Assembly: GCA_946811695.1 (NCBI GenBank)
Contig: OX328124.1
Coordinates: forward strand, 55,310,603 to 55,374,602
DNA from: Gonocerus acuteangulatus
Taxonomy: Eukaryota; Arthropoda; Insecta; Hemiptera; Coreidae
Length of the DNA: 64,000 bases
Reading direction: 5' to 3'
Below are positions 44,264-56,388 of the stretch, in pieces (the stretch's first letter is position 1; every line of letters begins with the position of its first letter). The notes below the pieces were generated by a model. That model was not told the origin of the DNA. It ran no database searches and saw only the letters and a program-made list of their open reading frames with translations. A program made the position numbers and the translations under genes.

Positions 44264-44319
<56 letters not shown>
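43966..44319. other. Intergenic with (TA)n tract
   Basis: The (TA)n tract is at about 44268-44314. No gene. Confidence 0.6.
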
Positions 44320-44320
<1 letters not shown>

Positions 44321-44334
44321 AATAAAAAAGAACA

Positions 44335-44681
44335 AAAAATCAGTCCTGTAACAGGCCACGAGGGCCCTGAGGGGCAGATACTGTAGAGGTATCTGATTCA
44401 TGACCATACGGCACACTAGGGAGATATTGTGGTCAGTACTATGCTCCGGCCGCCTGATTTTCCCCTTGGCTGGTTCGACTGCTAGAGTCATTAGCACCAA
44501 CCAAGGTACCCATTTTTAAATTAATTAAAGGCTGGGTTGGCCTAGGGACGGTCAGGGAGGCCGAATTCAGCCTATGAACGAAGACACTAGAAGAAAAAAT
44601 CTTTAGTGCTTGCTCGGGATTTGAACTCAGGCCTCCAGCTTATTAGTCCAGTGCTCTACCACTGAGCTAACCTCGCACCTT
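44335..44681 (-). repeat. tRNA-derived SINE, second family
   Basis: On the reverse strand a tRNA-like head (44681-44610) carries a box A (TTAGCTCAGTGGTAGAGC) and box B (GAGTTCAAATCCC). The predicted anticodon stem does not pair well, so it is a pseudo-tRNA. The body runs about 270 bp through GGTGCTAATGACTCTAGCAG and ends near 44335. Its 3' motif recurs at 24465-24500 and 56545-56580, which implies a dispersed family. Confidence 0.65.
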
Positions 44682-45057
44682 ATTTTATAATATATATAAT
44701 AAGGTAAATACCGTAGACAAATAACAAAGTACAGTAGAAATGATTTGCATCCAGAACAAAGTGAATTCAGCTTAACCCGCACAGCTCCCGTGTATTCACT
44801 TCAGCGGACAGCTAAATAGCGTTGGTGTAGTATTCATTATATTTATCTAAAATCAAGCCCAGTCGTCTAAGTGGTTAAACAAATAAAACTAAAACAGAAA
44901 GACCTGGGTTAAAATTCTTTATTGTAATGAATTATTTTTTCCAGAGGATTCGATTAGGTCACTGGCGGCATATATCGTCCTGTGTATTCTAAAGTATTTT
45001 AATATAATTATACTGTCTCCTTCGAATTTTTTCATACACCTATTATACTATATAATG
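44682..45057. other. Intergenic, no recognised gene
   Basis: AT-rich, no motif recognised. Confidence 0.55.
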
Positions 45058-45400
45058 CTAGCTGTTACCCGGCGTGCCAAGCTACAACTAATTTTTGCAT
45101 CTAGAAAAGCAAAAATAAATTATAAACCAAATAAGTAATATTAAAATCTTATAACGCAAATCTTTAACTATTTGAATTACTGTGAGTCCTAGACGATTTC
45201 AACCTATCCCATGAATTCCCCCGAATCAAGACCTACCTGTGTGCCAAGTTTTGTCAAAATCTGAAGACCGGTGTGTATTTGTGTACGAAACAAACATTCA
45301 GACATACAGCTGGTATACGTTTTTGACCTAGCCTATGACCCTCCCCGTATCAAGACCTACTTGTGTGCCAAGTTTGGTCAAAATCGGACGAACAATTTTA
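45058..45400 (+). repeat. CTAGCTGTTACCCGG repeat family, longer copy
   Basis: Starts GCTAGCTGTTACCCGGCGTG and carries two successive forms of the block CTATGACC or TATGAATTC...CAAGACCTAC...GTGTGCCAAGTTTGGTCA, so the 3' module is duplicated. The same order is seen at 54884-55380. Confidence 0.65.
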
Positions 45401-46388
45401 AGACACTAATCATATCTAAAAAAATTATTAAAAACCGAAATAAAAAATAAATAAACTGAGTTTCCTCTTTTTAGATAGTTAATTATTCTTTTTTTTTTTT
45501 TTTGGTCTTTTTTGTTATTCTTTTGTATCATATTTTTCTTTATCCCTTTCCTTACTAAAGACTTCTGTCCCACAATTGTTTGTCATATTATTTTTGACTG
45601 GGCAAATATTTTATCATGAGCTTATCGCCCAAGATGCTTGAAAGATTGGTTTTTTTGAAGGTTCTACCATGAGTCAATGCTTTATAGAATATGGTTGCAT
45701 ATATATAAAAGAACAACATGTAGTTGAAGAGTTTAAGGATACAGTTAGTAAAGAATCTGTTAATCATGCTTAAAAGTCGTACGTCCACTCCATATCAAAG
45801 AAAACACTTTTCAAAGATTTTAGTAATTTTTTAACTTCAAAGATAGAGGTAACTAACCCATTGATTAAAGATTGGATTCTAATTAGACTTTTTCATTGTA
45901 AACATTAATCTCATGTATCCTCTTATGCATAAACATTTTTCTAATATCTGTATATTTTATGAGCTATAAAACCGTTATGAATAGTAGCTCATTAGTGAAT
46001 TTTTATTTTCAAAATGTTTATTTAAAAAAGAATTTTATCAGTGATCACTTAAAACTGACAATTGCGCCATTTGCAACAACTAGTGATCAATAAAATTCTT
46101 AATAAATAGGAATCTAAATACGTTCGCTAGCTTGCTGTTTTTCATGGTCAACAAGACCACAATGCACGTTCAAAAAAAAACACTGATAAATGTGTAAAAG
46201 TTAGAAATTATTTATCTTTTACTTTCACTTTGTTTCTGAACCATTAATTGTATGTAGAACTGCAATAAAACATTTTAACTATTAACTGCTTCGTATAATC
46301 GCATTATAGAAACCAAAACTTTGCTACTTCGAAAATTTGCGTGTAATCCTACTAAAAAAATTAAATAACTGCACTTTTATCAATTAAT
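45401..46388. other. Intergenic with a small hairpin
   Basis: At 46028-46103, AAGAATTTTATCAGTGATCA pairs with TGATCAATAAAATTCTT across about 30 bases. A 66-codon reverse frame (45788-45588) has no domain. No gene called. Confidence 0.5.
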
Positions 46389-46394
46389 TTTATT
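46389..46394 (-). terminator. Poly(A) signal of cuticle gene 7
   Basis: AATAAA on the reverse strand, about 60 bases after the stop codon of gene 7. Confidence 0.65.
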
Positions 46395-46454
46395 CAAATA
46401 TATAGAAACGACACAATATATAAAAAACGTACTTAGTAATAACTTATTTAAATC

Positions 46455-47203
46455 TTAATGAAGGAGGGCATGTGAAGAGTAAGCAAGGGGAGAAGCATAT
46501 CTTGCTACTGGTGCTGCGACAGCTGGAGCAGCGTATCTTGCGATGGGTGCAGCGTATCTCGCTACTGGAGCTGCGTAGCTGGCAATGGGTGCAGCGTACC
46601 TTGCTACTGGTGCAGCGTACCTAGCAATAGGTGCAGCTGGAACGGCGGGTGCGGGATGAGCTCCTGCTGTCTTGTGGACGACAGCGTTGAATCCGTTGAC
46701 TGGATCAGCGGTGTATTCGACAACCCTCCTGGAACCATCGGGTTCTAAGAGAGAATAGCTTCCCTGGACTACGTCTCCATCACGGGATTCATGCTGGCTC
46801 TTGGAGTCTCCAGTATGACCATCCTGTACGTCATAGGCGAAGCTGTACTGAGGGTGTGGGTCATATTCACTTACAGCAGCAGCTACGGGCGCAGCGTATC
46901 TTGGAGCGAGTGGAGCGGCGTATGCCCTAGTGGCTAGGGGTGCAGCGTATGAAGAAGCGTATGGTGCAGCATAAGACCGTGCCAGAGGAGCACCTGGTGC
47001 TAAGACAGCTGGTGCGCCGATTAATCCAGCCCTAGCAACAGCTAAAAATGCTGAGAGTACAACAACCTGCAATATATTTAATTAAAGTAAGTTATTGTTC
47101 CACAAAAACAAATCTATTTCCATATTAAAAATTATTTATACATAGTTTTATTTATTTTATAAAACTTGAAACATTCATTGGACTTTACCTTGTTAAAAGC
47201 CAT
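46455..47203 (-). CDS. RR-2 cuticular protein 7 (long Ala-Pro form)
   Basis: Predicted 208-aa secreted cuticle protein on the reverse strand. Exons are 47203-47189 (MAFNK) and 47066-46455, with a 122-bp phase-0 intron ending TTGCAG. The signal peptide is [19 protein letters not shown]. The N-side arm is the shortest of the long forms ([18 protein letters not shown]). The RR-2 domain (residues about 72-137) has [20 protein letters not shown], with Gly in place of the Ala of its paralogues. The C-side arm is long and regular, with six RYAAP or SYAAP repeats, ending SSHALLH. It is convergent with gene 6 (tail to tail, 3 kb apart) and divergent from gene 8. Confidence 0.95.
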
Positions 47204-47234
47204 GTTTGAACTGCCTTCGAGAGGGGCTGCAGAC

Positions 47235-47275
47235 TATATATACTGGTTTGTTCTTGTGCAATTCACCCCTCCGAG
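47235..47275 (-). promoter_or_regulatory. Promoter block of long-form cuticle gene 7
   Basis: On the reverse strand GGGGTGAATTGCACAAGAAC is followed by CCAG and TATATATA (47242-47235), 31 bases before the start codon. This is the same block as at genes 4 and 6. Confidence 0.7.
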
Positions 47276-49545
47276 CATAACCACTTCATGATCTGTTCGG
47301 ATAATTAGCACTGACATTATACTATGGGACAGTTTGATCTACATATATTGACAAAAAATATTATATTTCTAGCTAACCGTGCGTGGGTCAAAAGCATACA
47401 TTAAAAAGAAATGGTCGTTTTATTTGTATTTTTTAATATTAGTTATATCAAACGGTCATTTACAGAGCTTAATGGTTTCCCCTTATTTATTTATTTTTAT
47501 TTCGGAAGGTGTAGGTTCATCATGCGTTTCAAAAGAATGGTTTTGAAGATCTTCTTCAATTAACACTTACTCGTCATTAGCCGTTTTGAGGTATTGCATC
47601 GTCGTCAGTGCTCTGACTATAAGATGGTCTAACCTCAAAGCTACAGGCACAGGACTGACGATGAGGCATTGGCTCGAAGGGAATAATAGATGTTTTCGAA
47701 ATGGAACCTGATGACCATTCTTTTAAACCTGTAGAATGTGCATACCTTATATTCGGCATTATTTTCTGTGAGTTTCCTAACACTCAAGGATCATTCAATA
47801 ATTCATAAGGCTCTATCATAAATGCTTATCAGATAGGACTTGCTCAAATCAAACTGTTTATACTATAAGGGGTAATACTACCTTGTAACTTTTTACTTAC
47901 CATTTTGTTTGTTATGGGCTTAAAGGCTTCCTTAACTAATGATAAATGATCAAAGAGTGTTTATGTGGCGGCACAGTTTTTAAATTTAACAAAATTTGAT
48001 TTTTCAACAAAAGTTCCGATACATTTTAAAATTAAAACCCATTTTTTGTATCTTTATTACAAGAAATTATGAAAAAGGAAAAAAAAATGAACTTTTCAGC
48101 ACAATAAACTTTTCTCAAAACTATTTTTTTTTTCAAATCGGGCGATATCTAGCGCCTTCAATTTTCACTTCAAATTTGAACTTCAGTTTTTGAATAATAT
48201 TTGCTAGTAAAGTAGGTAGGTTGTTTTCGATTCATTGAATTATAACGATTTGATCACCGATTTTCGACGGATTTTATAACAGGAAATGTAGAATTGTTCA
48301 CCAGTTTCGAAATAATAAATATTTCTTTAACAAATCTACGTACTTTACTAGATTTTACCTATTTCTTCCAAAATCAGGGTGTCAGAATTCGGAAAAATGG
48401 AATTCCATTTTCTCGTGAGATAACCCAAGAAAAGAACCTTAAAAATGAATCTTGGCTCCCACGAATTGACCTGAATGTTCCCTTGTTATACAAATGAGAG
48501 AAATGAATGTTAGGAGTATTTCATCAAGTAAACAAATAATTATATTATTTCAGACAATCTAATTAAGAAGAAGTGCAAGAATAGAAAGCTGACCTGTCTT
48601 TTAAATTAGTAGTACCCACGAACTGTTACTCCCCATGATGGTCTCATAGTATTACACTATTTCATATATTAATAGTTGGACATTCAGGGCCAAATCTCCA
48701 AGGCTACACATTAATTTAAAACAAAAAGTTGGTATATTCTGAATAATTGAAAAATCTGGGCTAGAATAGTATCATATTTTTGTTAGTTTTCGGAATTAAG
48801 AAAAATGGACACAGTCACTGTACAATTTTTGTATTCTGATACGAATAATCTGTCGAAAAAACTATATTTTAGTGAGTATAATTTAGGCTACAATTTATAA
48901 TATAGTCAATAGAATGGCCATCAAATTTTTCATAGTATTATAAATTCATAAAAAGCTTACCAAAAATCGATAAAATTAAAACATCTAAAAGAATCGATAA
49001 CATACGACCATATTTATTAGCACAGATGACTTGTCAGTATTAGTTGCTAAAGAACATTACAGAAGAACTTCCTGATGACGTAAGACGAGGATTCAAAATC
49101 AAATAAAAATTTTGTTCGAATGTAAATTTATTTCGGGAAGGGATAAGTATATATTTTTGTGAAAAAAATATGAATTTGGATATTTACAAAAAGTATTTTT
49201 TATAGGAAAGCCCTTAAAGAGGTTATATATAGAGCACGAAACATGCCGGGCAAAAGATATCAAATAACTTAGTCAATGTAAACCAATATTTTACGACTTT
49301 TTTTTTTTTTTTTTTTCCCCCTAGCAATTCAAAGAAATAACAAAAAGTGAAAATTGTATATAATTTTTTTTTTTAATTTTACGAATTTCAGCCCTAGGCG
49401 ATTTTCTCTTTGGAATTATACATAATTATAGTATATTATTACGATAAAAAAAATATAGCTTTTAAAATAACATAAAAATAACTTAAATTATATTTATTTT
49501 ATTTTAACTTTCTGCCTCTACTCGAGAAGAGTTATTGGCAGTTCG

Positions 49546-49613
<68 letters not shown>

Positions 49614-49690
49614 TTGTAATTTTATACGATCGGGCTTGGCACCCGGGGTTGTTATACAAAGTAAAGCGTATTTTACCTCACACATATTAC
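47276..49690. other. Intergenic, weak open frame, long poly(T)
   Basis: A 68-codon reverse frame (47783-47577) of ordinary composition (it includes FEVRPSYSQSTDDDAIPQNG) is not recognised and has no promoter or paired exon; it could be a terminal exon or chance. A 60-base T-run spans 49550-49609. The rest, from 47.8 to 49.5 kb, is AT-rich with no feature. Confidence 0.45.
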
Positions 49691-49708
49691 CTCATCCTTC
49701 AATCCTAA

Positions 49709-50726
49709 CTCTCAAATCGTTCCTTTCAAGCAAGGTCTGGTACTACCTTGTCCTCCTCTCGATCCATATCCTCAGGCGTCCCACAAGGCAGCATCCTAGG
49801 TCCTGTCCTTTACCTCCTGTACACGGCAGATATCCCCACCCATCCAACTACACACATTACGACCTACGCCGATGATACAGCCATCTTTTCCTCTTCCTCT
49901 GATCCCACTACAGCTTCCCAACAATTGCAGGAGCACCTTGAGTCTGTCGAGAAATGGTGCAACTTGTGGAAAATTAAAGTGAACCCAGAAAAGTGCTTCC
50001 ATGTTACATTTACACTTAATAGGAGCGCCTGCCCTCCTGTATTCGTTTGCAGCAGTCAACTTCCAACATCAAATGAGGTACGTTACCTGGGACTCCTACT
50101 AGACAGCAGACTCACATGGAACCCACACACACGACTGAAAAGACAAGAGGTAAACAGGAGATATGGACTCCTACGACGACTACTTGGACCTACTTCAAAG
50201 CTTACGACACAAAACAAACTCACAATTTACAAAACTATAATTAGACCTATCTGGACTTACGGACTTGAATTATGGGGAACAGCGAAAAACTCAAACATAC
50301 AACGAATACAAGCATTCCAATCCAAAGTCCTTCGTAGAATAGTTAATGCTCCCTTTTATGTCTCCAACAAAACCCTACACAACGACCTTAATATTCCTTT
50401 CGTAAACGATCTCGCCAAATCCCGATTCCTAACCTTTCATTCCAAGTTGTCATCCCACCCAAATCCTAGAGGTCAATCCCTTTCCACCCAGACCCATCCT
50501 AAAAACCTCCCCAGGAGGCTTAAGAGACTTTGGCCCCGTGACCAGCTAAACTAACAGCGGTTAAAGACACCAAAAATAAATATAAAGATATAATAGGAAG
50601 TGTCGATAATGTTTGGCTCCTTCCATATTCTGTTCTACACTGATATGTATTCATTTACCAGCACAATTAATTATTGTATTTTATTGTACAGATTTTAAAT
50701 AAACATGTATTCAGAGAAAAAATTTT
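49709..50726 (+). pseudogene. 5'-truncated Jockey-clade non-LTR element
   Basis: An open frame from 49709 to 50554 covers the last third of the RT and its thumb: SFQARSGTTLSS, SGVPQGSILGPVLY, TTYADDTAIF (both catalytic aspartates kept), KVNPEKC, VRYLGLLLDSRLTW and IYKTIIRPIWTYGLELWG. The C-terminal part reads SNIQRIQAFQSKVLRRIVNAP and ends WPRDQLN. No RNase H follows, as in Jockey itself, so this differs from the RNase H-bearing family in the window. A TAA at 49706-49708 and loss of homology mark the 5' truncation. The 3' untranslated part (to about 50726) ends near AATAAA and an A-rich stretch. The frame is undamaged but cannot act alone. Confidence 0.85.
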
Positions 50727-50739
50727 ATAATCTTACAAA

Positions 50740-50905
50740 AGTCAATTATCTTTTTTGTAATTTCTACTTTGTCCATTAGTGCTTCCTTAAGGCTCTTCGG
50801 GATTCCATGGGCTTCTCTTTCATTTTGAAAAAACAGGACAGTGGAGGAGGATATGTTCAACAGTTATGAAGTCCTGGCAAGTGTCACATGTCGGTGGATG
50901 TTAAG
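50740..50905 (-). pseudogene. Knuckle fragment of an RNase H-bearing non-LTR element
   Basis: On the reverse strand the frame reads HPPTCDTCQDFITVEHILLHCPVFS, a complete C-x2-C...H...C C-terminal knuckle of the type in the element at 1.8 kb, then stops. Only the very 3' end of the element is left, lying opposed to the Jockey fragment. Confidence 0.65.
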
Positions 50906-51799
50906 TAAGTGAGTGTGGGTGATAAAATTAATATCACTTAATCACAAACACAAAATTATTGAAAACAATCCCTACGGCTGTGTACAGTATATTGAGCTTA
51001 ATAAGGAGGGGAATAGATACATTATTTTCTCTGTATTTTGTGTCCTTCATCCAGGACTATTTTCTTTTAGGGGATGAAGATTTCACTGAATATCACTATT
51101 TGTCAAAGGAGATGTTTACAGCAGTTCTAATCTTACTGCATTTTTCTGAAATAACAGAAATTATACACATAAGTAATTATTTTTTAATTACTTACTTATA
51201 GTGGGATCAAAAATTAATAAAAATATCTTATCCCATTCTTCTCCTATTTATGATTTTTTTTTTTTTTTTTTTTAGTATTACCGCCTTCTGTAGAGCTAAT
51301 AAACAATGAATGATGAATTACTAAAATATTATAAATATTTATGTAACAAAATGTTTCTCCTTTGCAAATATTTCTAAAGAATGTTGCGAAAAATATTTTC
51401 TAAACTACTTGATAACTATTTAGAATGTAATAAGTAGAGAAGTATTATGAATTATAATGAAGTATCTGATTTTCCATAGCAAAGTAACAAAAAAAAAATT
51501 GGTATTTTAAGAGAAAAGATATCATAAAGTTCGACTCGCAGGAAGCTTAGTATAGAAAAAGTTTTGTTTTGTTTTGAAATTCGTGAAAAATGTAAACGCA
51601 TGAAAAATGAAATCTCAAATAAAAGCAAGATTTCAGGCACCACGACAGAAAATTGACAGCATCCTAAGCGGAAATGACTCCCTCCCTCATTTAGTTAGCT
51701 CGTTGTCCTAACAAATTGATCAGATGAACGCAATAAAAAGCTAAGGCATACAGAAACTAAAAAAAACATACACTAGCGGAACATATTCTACATAAATAG

Positions 51800-51863
<64 letters not shown>

Positions 51864-52676
51864 GAGTGTTTGTGTGTTTATATGTGACTTTTCAATACAG
51901 GATAGCGGGCACATTTTTTTTTTTTTTTTTTTCACCACGAAAATTGGTATACAATAGCATTTCCATAACAAAAATATGTACGAGTTCGTTGACCAGAAAA
52001 TCGGCCCGTCAGAAGGGAGTTTACTTGCAAATAAGATAAAAATTCATGTTTATTTGTAATTATGTAGGTTATTTTAAGCGAATTCTTCAGGCGTTGCCTA
52101 TTTACACTAAGAATATTGGTGAGGAATATTCTTTGTTATCCAGCGTCACGGACTTTTTTTTTTTTTTTTTAAATACCTATAAAGGGTAATTGACTTTAAA
52201 ATTAGTATGTAAAAAATATCAGGCCATCCCATAAGTAATGTCAGTTTATATATAATTTCTTTTTGAAGTTACTCCATCCCAGTTATATTCATTTGTTGAA
52301 TACGCTCGTTAACGAAGTCGTCTAACCTTCCCATATGTAATTGTTCTCTATCGAGATTCCGTGTAACACAAAGAAAATTGCGTTCGCTCAATAAATTTAA
52401 TGCACAGGAAGTTATATTTTCGGTTGGGAAACCCCCAAGGGGCCGATTTCAATTTGTCTCAAACAAAATCAATTTGTTTTTAGTTACCTCATTTAAATAT
52501 TATTTTTAATAAATTACTTTGTGGTCAAATAAAATTGTATAAAATAAAACCTTAGCAACAGAGAAAAGTTCTCACCTTAGCAGAAGCTCTGTTCAGTGAA
52601 AAGGTTAATAGAACCTTTGGATGGATACAATAAAGACCAAATGATAATAAGAACAGAGTAGCAATGAATAAAGAGA

Positions 52677-52683
<7 letters not shown>
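50906..52683. other. Intergenic with (TA)n and repeat fragments
   Basis: A (TA)n tract is at about 51805-51860 and T-runs at 51249-51273, 51917-51932 and 52155-52170. The stretch 51450-51660 appears to be a reverse-strand, decayed piece of the far end of repeat F2 (compare 35990-36110). No gene. Confidence 0.5.

Positions 52684-52751
<68 letters not shown>
52684..52751. repeat. (GA)n microsatellite
   Basis: A pure GA run of about 68 bases, the only long non-TA dinucleotide array in the window. It lies 200 bases upstream of the promoter of cuticle gene 8. Confidence 0.95.
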
Positions 52752-52753
<2 letters not shown>

Positions 52754-52886
52754 CTGGACAAGCCTACTTGCGTGCAAGTATTCCAGATAAGTGCAATAAA
52801 TGGTATTACTCGAAATGAAGTGCCTAGTTCAGAAAAATATCTGAGTTATTTCTAAACCGGGCGTATCAGGTACAGATGTCCATGGG

Positions 52887-52921
52887 GGCTAGTTGCACAA
52901 GATTCTACATACTATATATAA
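52887..52921 (+). promoter_or_regulatory. Promoter block of long-form cuticle gene 8
   Basis: GCTAGTTGCACAAGATTC, a diverged form of the block at genes 4, 6 and 7, is followed by TATATATAA (52913-52921), 31 bases before the ATG of exon 1. GCAGTAC at 52941 may be the initiator. Confidence 0.65.
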
Positions 52922-52951
52922 CGACCACTCCTGCACAGGAGCAGTACAATC

Positions 52952-53246
52952 ATGGCATTCAGCAAGGTAAGATCATGAAACCAGATCAATTTATCCAGTA
53001 ATATTTAATTTAATAGGGTAGATATTTAATTAATAATCAAAAAATGTATCAATATTGGACCTTATACCTGTTATAACTCTACCTTTCCAACAATACAAAT
53101 ATTCTACGACTGCTTAAACCCATTAAAATTACTGTGCAAACTTTTTCATTAAATTATTATTTTTTTCACGACAATTAAATATTAAATATATTTACCATAT
53201 ATTTTACCGCCTAAAGTTGACCTCATGACGCAATCCGGAAATGCCG

Positions 53247-53301
<55 letters not shown>

Positions 53302-53950
53302 TTGTCTGTTCGCTCTCTCACAAACCCAGAAATGGACAGATTTTGATGAAATGTGGCACAAAAATACTTATTCTAATTTGAAAGGTAAAGTTTGCATAAG
53401 ACAGAAGTTGCTTGTAAGATACCAGGTACACTTTTCATAGGTTCTATAACGTAGGGAACCGTATAAAACCGTTTTCTATATCTGTAACCGTTTTTGAGAT
53501 AATTGGATAAAACTATTTTTAGTTTGGAAACGATTGATTCAGTTGAAAATTGTTCCATAAGTTTGATATCCACCTAAACCAGAAAAAAATATTAACAGGC
53601 ATGAAAAGTTTTGATACCTTTGTATACTTTCTTTAATTTCTCGAAAATGGTTAGAAAATCGTCATAAAAGGACGGCGACCATTGGAAAGCTTACTAAATC
53701 TTCTACAAAAAAGGTTCTGAAGTAATTTTCTTTGTGACGATGTAAATTCGAGAAATAAGTGCCTAAATCTTTCAATTTCGTTCTTTTGTGTCTGTTGGCT
53801 TTAGTTTAAATGGCTATTTAAGAACGGTTGCTACCATTGGGAGGTAACCCGCTTATGAGGTTGGCCTCATGCCGCAATCTGGAAGAGCCGACACACAGAT
53901 ACCGATCCAATAGATCAATAATATAACAGTGGTTCAAATTTGTCTATAAA

Positions 53951-54011
<61 letters not shown>

Positions 54012-55390
54012 ATAATATGTTTTCAACAGGGTTTTGTCAGTGTTTACCTAAAATTTTAATTGAATATTGTTTTGTTTTTTTAATTGCATTCTATAGTAAA
54101 ATTAGTATTTCAATAAAGTAATGTATGAAAATAAGGTGGAGGGAGTCTTTTCCGCTTTGACTACTATCAGTTTCCTGTTGTGGCGCCCCAAAACTTCGTT
54201 CTTTTTGAGATGTAATTTTATATATATCACGAAAGACCAAAACCTACCAATAACTGCTTCTTCTTCTTTGCTATGCCACTAGGGATATGAACGGAACCGC
54301 GCAAAGTAGACGAAGCTCCTTTGTATCTGTGCGTGCTCAGTAATGTAACAGTAGATGTTTTAAATTTTGGGTAAAAATGTTTTTCGCTATATTCTTTCAC
54401 TTTTAATATAATATTTATATTGTTGTAGAAACAAATACGGACATTTATATAAAACATTTTAAATATTTAAGGGTGGCTTCAATCTATGTTAGCAAATCGT
54501 CAATAAGTAAGTCAATGGTTCCTCTTTCTCTGCAGTCAGTGAATATTTGTTCAAATGTTAGTATAACTTTGCAACTTGTAGAATTCAGTTTTTACTGTTT
54601 TGCCAAATGTGAGTGTCCATTACGAAGGATACTAAGGACTTCTTCTCGCCTTACATTCGGAATACTAAAACTCGATTTGGCCGGCTTAATCTCTCCACAC
54701 TTGATGTATTGTGTGCTAGTACAATTAGTTTGTCACTTGTTGGCCGTGTATGTCTTCTCTAGTCATCTGATTAAATTCTTTATTTGTTTCTAATTTTTCA
54801 TTTTCTGCGTCAAGACTTCCTGATTTCTTTCTACCTCCAGGTATCCATTCAAAAGTCTCATGAATGTTTATTTTATAGAGAACTAGCTGTTACCCGGCAT
54901 GCCATGCTACACCTACTTTCTGCATATATAACAGCAAACTTGAACCAAATAAGTAATATTAAACTAATAAAGAAAATCTTTAACTATTTGGGTTCTTTGT
55001 TTCGAATCCGTGACCTCCGAACTGTGAGTCATAGACGATTTTAACCCAGCCTATGACCTACATGTGTGCCAAGTTTGATGAAAATCGGTCGAACTGTGTG
55101 GGTTTAAATAAGGCACAAACATACAGACAGACAGCTAGTAGAGCTTTTTTACCTAGCCTATGACTTTCTCCGAATCAAGATCTATATGTGTGCAAAGATT
55201 AAACAAAATCGGTCAAACTGTGTGGATTTGTATAAGGAACAACCATACAGACATACAGCTGGTAGACGTTTTTACCTCGTTTCAAGACTTACCAGTGTTC
55301 CAAGTTTGGTCAAAATCAGTCCAACGGTGTGGATTTGTATTAGGAACAAACAGGCAAACGGAAAAACAGACAGACACGTGGTTTATATAA

Positions 55391-55451
<61 letters not shown>

Positions 55452-56327
55452 TTAAGTAAGCTTAGTGAATCTGTAAAAAGGAACCTGTGTTTGTAAGTAT
55501 CTTTAATATTTGAAATTTCGAACAGAATTCCGCAAGGTTCTGCTGTGAATTTGGTGATGTCATTGGGTTATTTAATGAAAAATGTTTGTGGCAATCAAAT
55601 TTAGGCAAGGAGAGTCATTTGATTATTTTGGTTGTTTTCTTAGCGTTTAGCATTTCCTGATCTATAATTCTAGAGCACCAAAATGTTGCAGGTTATTGTC
55701 CTCGCAGCATTTTTAGCTGTTGCTAGAGCTGGGTTAATTGGCGCACCAGCTGTCTTAGCACCAGGTGCTCCTCTGGCACGGACTTATGCTGCACCATACG
55801 CTTCTTCATACGCTGCACCATACGCCTCTTCATACGCTGCACCCCTAGCAACTAGAGCATACGCCGCTCCACTCGCTCCAAGATACGCTGCGCCCGTAGC
55901 TGCTGCTGTCAGTGAATATGATCCACACCCTCAGTACAGCTTCGCCTATGACGTACAGGATGCTCATACCGGAGACTCCAAGAGCCAGCACGAAACCCGT
56001 GATGGAGACGTAGTCCAGGGAAGTTATTCTCTCTTAGAACCCGATGGTTCCAGGAGGGTTGTCGAATACTCCGCTGATCCAGTCAACGGATTCAACGCTG
56101 TCGTACACAAGACAGCTGGAGCTCATCCAGCACCTGCCGTTGCAGCTGCGCCTATTGCTAGGTACGCTGCACCAGTAGCAAGGTACGCTGCACCCATCGC
56201 CAGCTACGCAGCTCCAGTAGCGAGATACGCTGCACCCATCGCAAGGTACGCTGCTCCAGCTGTTGCAGCACCAGTAGCAAGATATGCTGCTCCCCTTGCT
56301 TACTCTTCACATCCCTTCCTTCATTAG
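52952..56327 (+). CDS. RR-2 cuticular protein 8 (long form, 2.7-kb intron)
   Basis: Predicted 216-aa secreted cuticle protein. Exon 1 is 52952-52966 (MAFSK) with a GTAAGA donor; exon 2 is 55692-56327 after the conserved ATGTTGCAG acceptor. The signal peptide would be [19 protein letters not shown]. The N-side arm is [18 protein letters not shown]. The RR-2 domain (residues about 80-145) reads [18 protein letters not shown], with Ser for the Thr that is near-invariant in YTAD. The C-side arm has seven RYAAP or SYAAP repeats ending SSHPFLH. The intron is 2,725 bp against 80-124 bp in the paralogues and is filled by a repeat F2 copy, two (TA)n tracts, a non-LTR knuckle fragment and a CTAGCTGTTACCCGG repeat. 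The pairing of exons is inferred from the shared promoter and exon 1 and from the lack of any nearer exon 1. AATAAA is at 56383-56388. Confidence 0.85.
53215..54430 (+). repeat. Dispersed non-coding repeat F2, copy 2
   Basis: Lies in the intron of gene 8. It starts GACCTCATGACGCAATCCGG, a head that recurs at 53863-53886 as GGCCTCATGCCGCAATCTGG, so two heads each lead into a (TA)n tract (53251-53299 and 53947-54006). Blocks in the middle and at the far end match 35.1-36.1 kb. Non-coding. Confidence 0.6.
54479..54700 (-). pseudogene. C-terminal fragment of an RNase H-bearing non-LTR element
   Basis: On the reverse strand the frame reads [20 protein letters not shown], then after a stop [20 protein letters not shown] and [10 protein letters not shown]. 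These are decayed forms of the RREEEVLCRLRIGHSRLTH and knuckle blocks at 1.7-1.9 kb. It sits inside the intron of cuticle gene 8. Confidence 0.6.
54884..55449 (+). repeat. CTAGCTGTTACCCGG repeat family, most complete copy
   Basis: Head CTAGCTGTTACCCGGCATG at 54884; three successive 3' modules (CTATGACC...GTGTGCCAAGTTTG...ATCGGTCGAACTGTGTGG, near 55040, 55150 and 55290); tail ACAGACAGACACGTGG then (TA)n (55391-55449) and GATTA. Non-coding. It resembles the 3' end of a retroposon. Confidence 0.65.
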
Positions 56328-56388
56328 CCTTAAGAAATGTAAAACTAGTATATTTTCAAGAGCCATGTAAATAGGAATTTTCAATAAA

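Noticed and set aside
44610..44681. Working tRNA gene (possible UAA anticodon)
   Set aside because: Box A and B are present but the anticodon stem does not pair and a long non-tRNA body follows; a SINE head fits better.
49748..50554. Jockey fragment as a gene starting at TTG 49748
   Set aside because: The frame extends upstream to 49709 in recognisable RT sequence, so the TTG is not a start; the fragment is 5'-truncated.
52552..52777. Ser-Leu repeat open frames
   Set aside because: They come from the (GA)n microsatellite.
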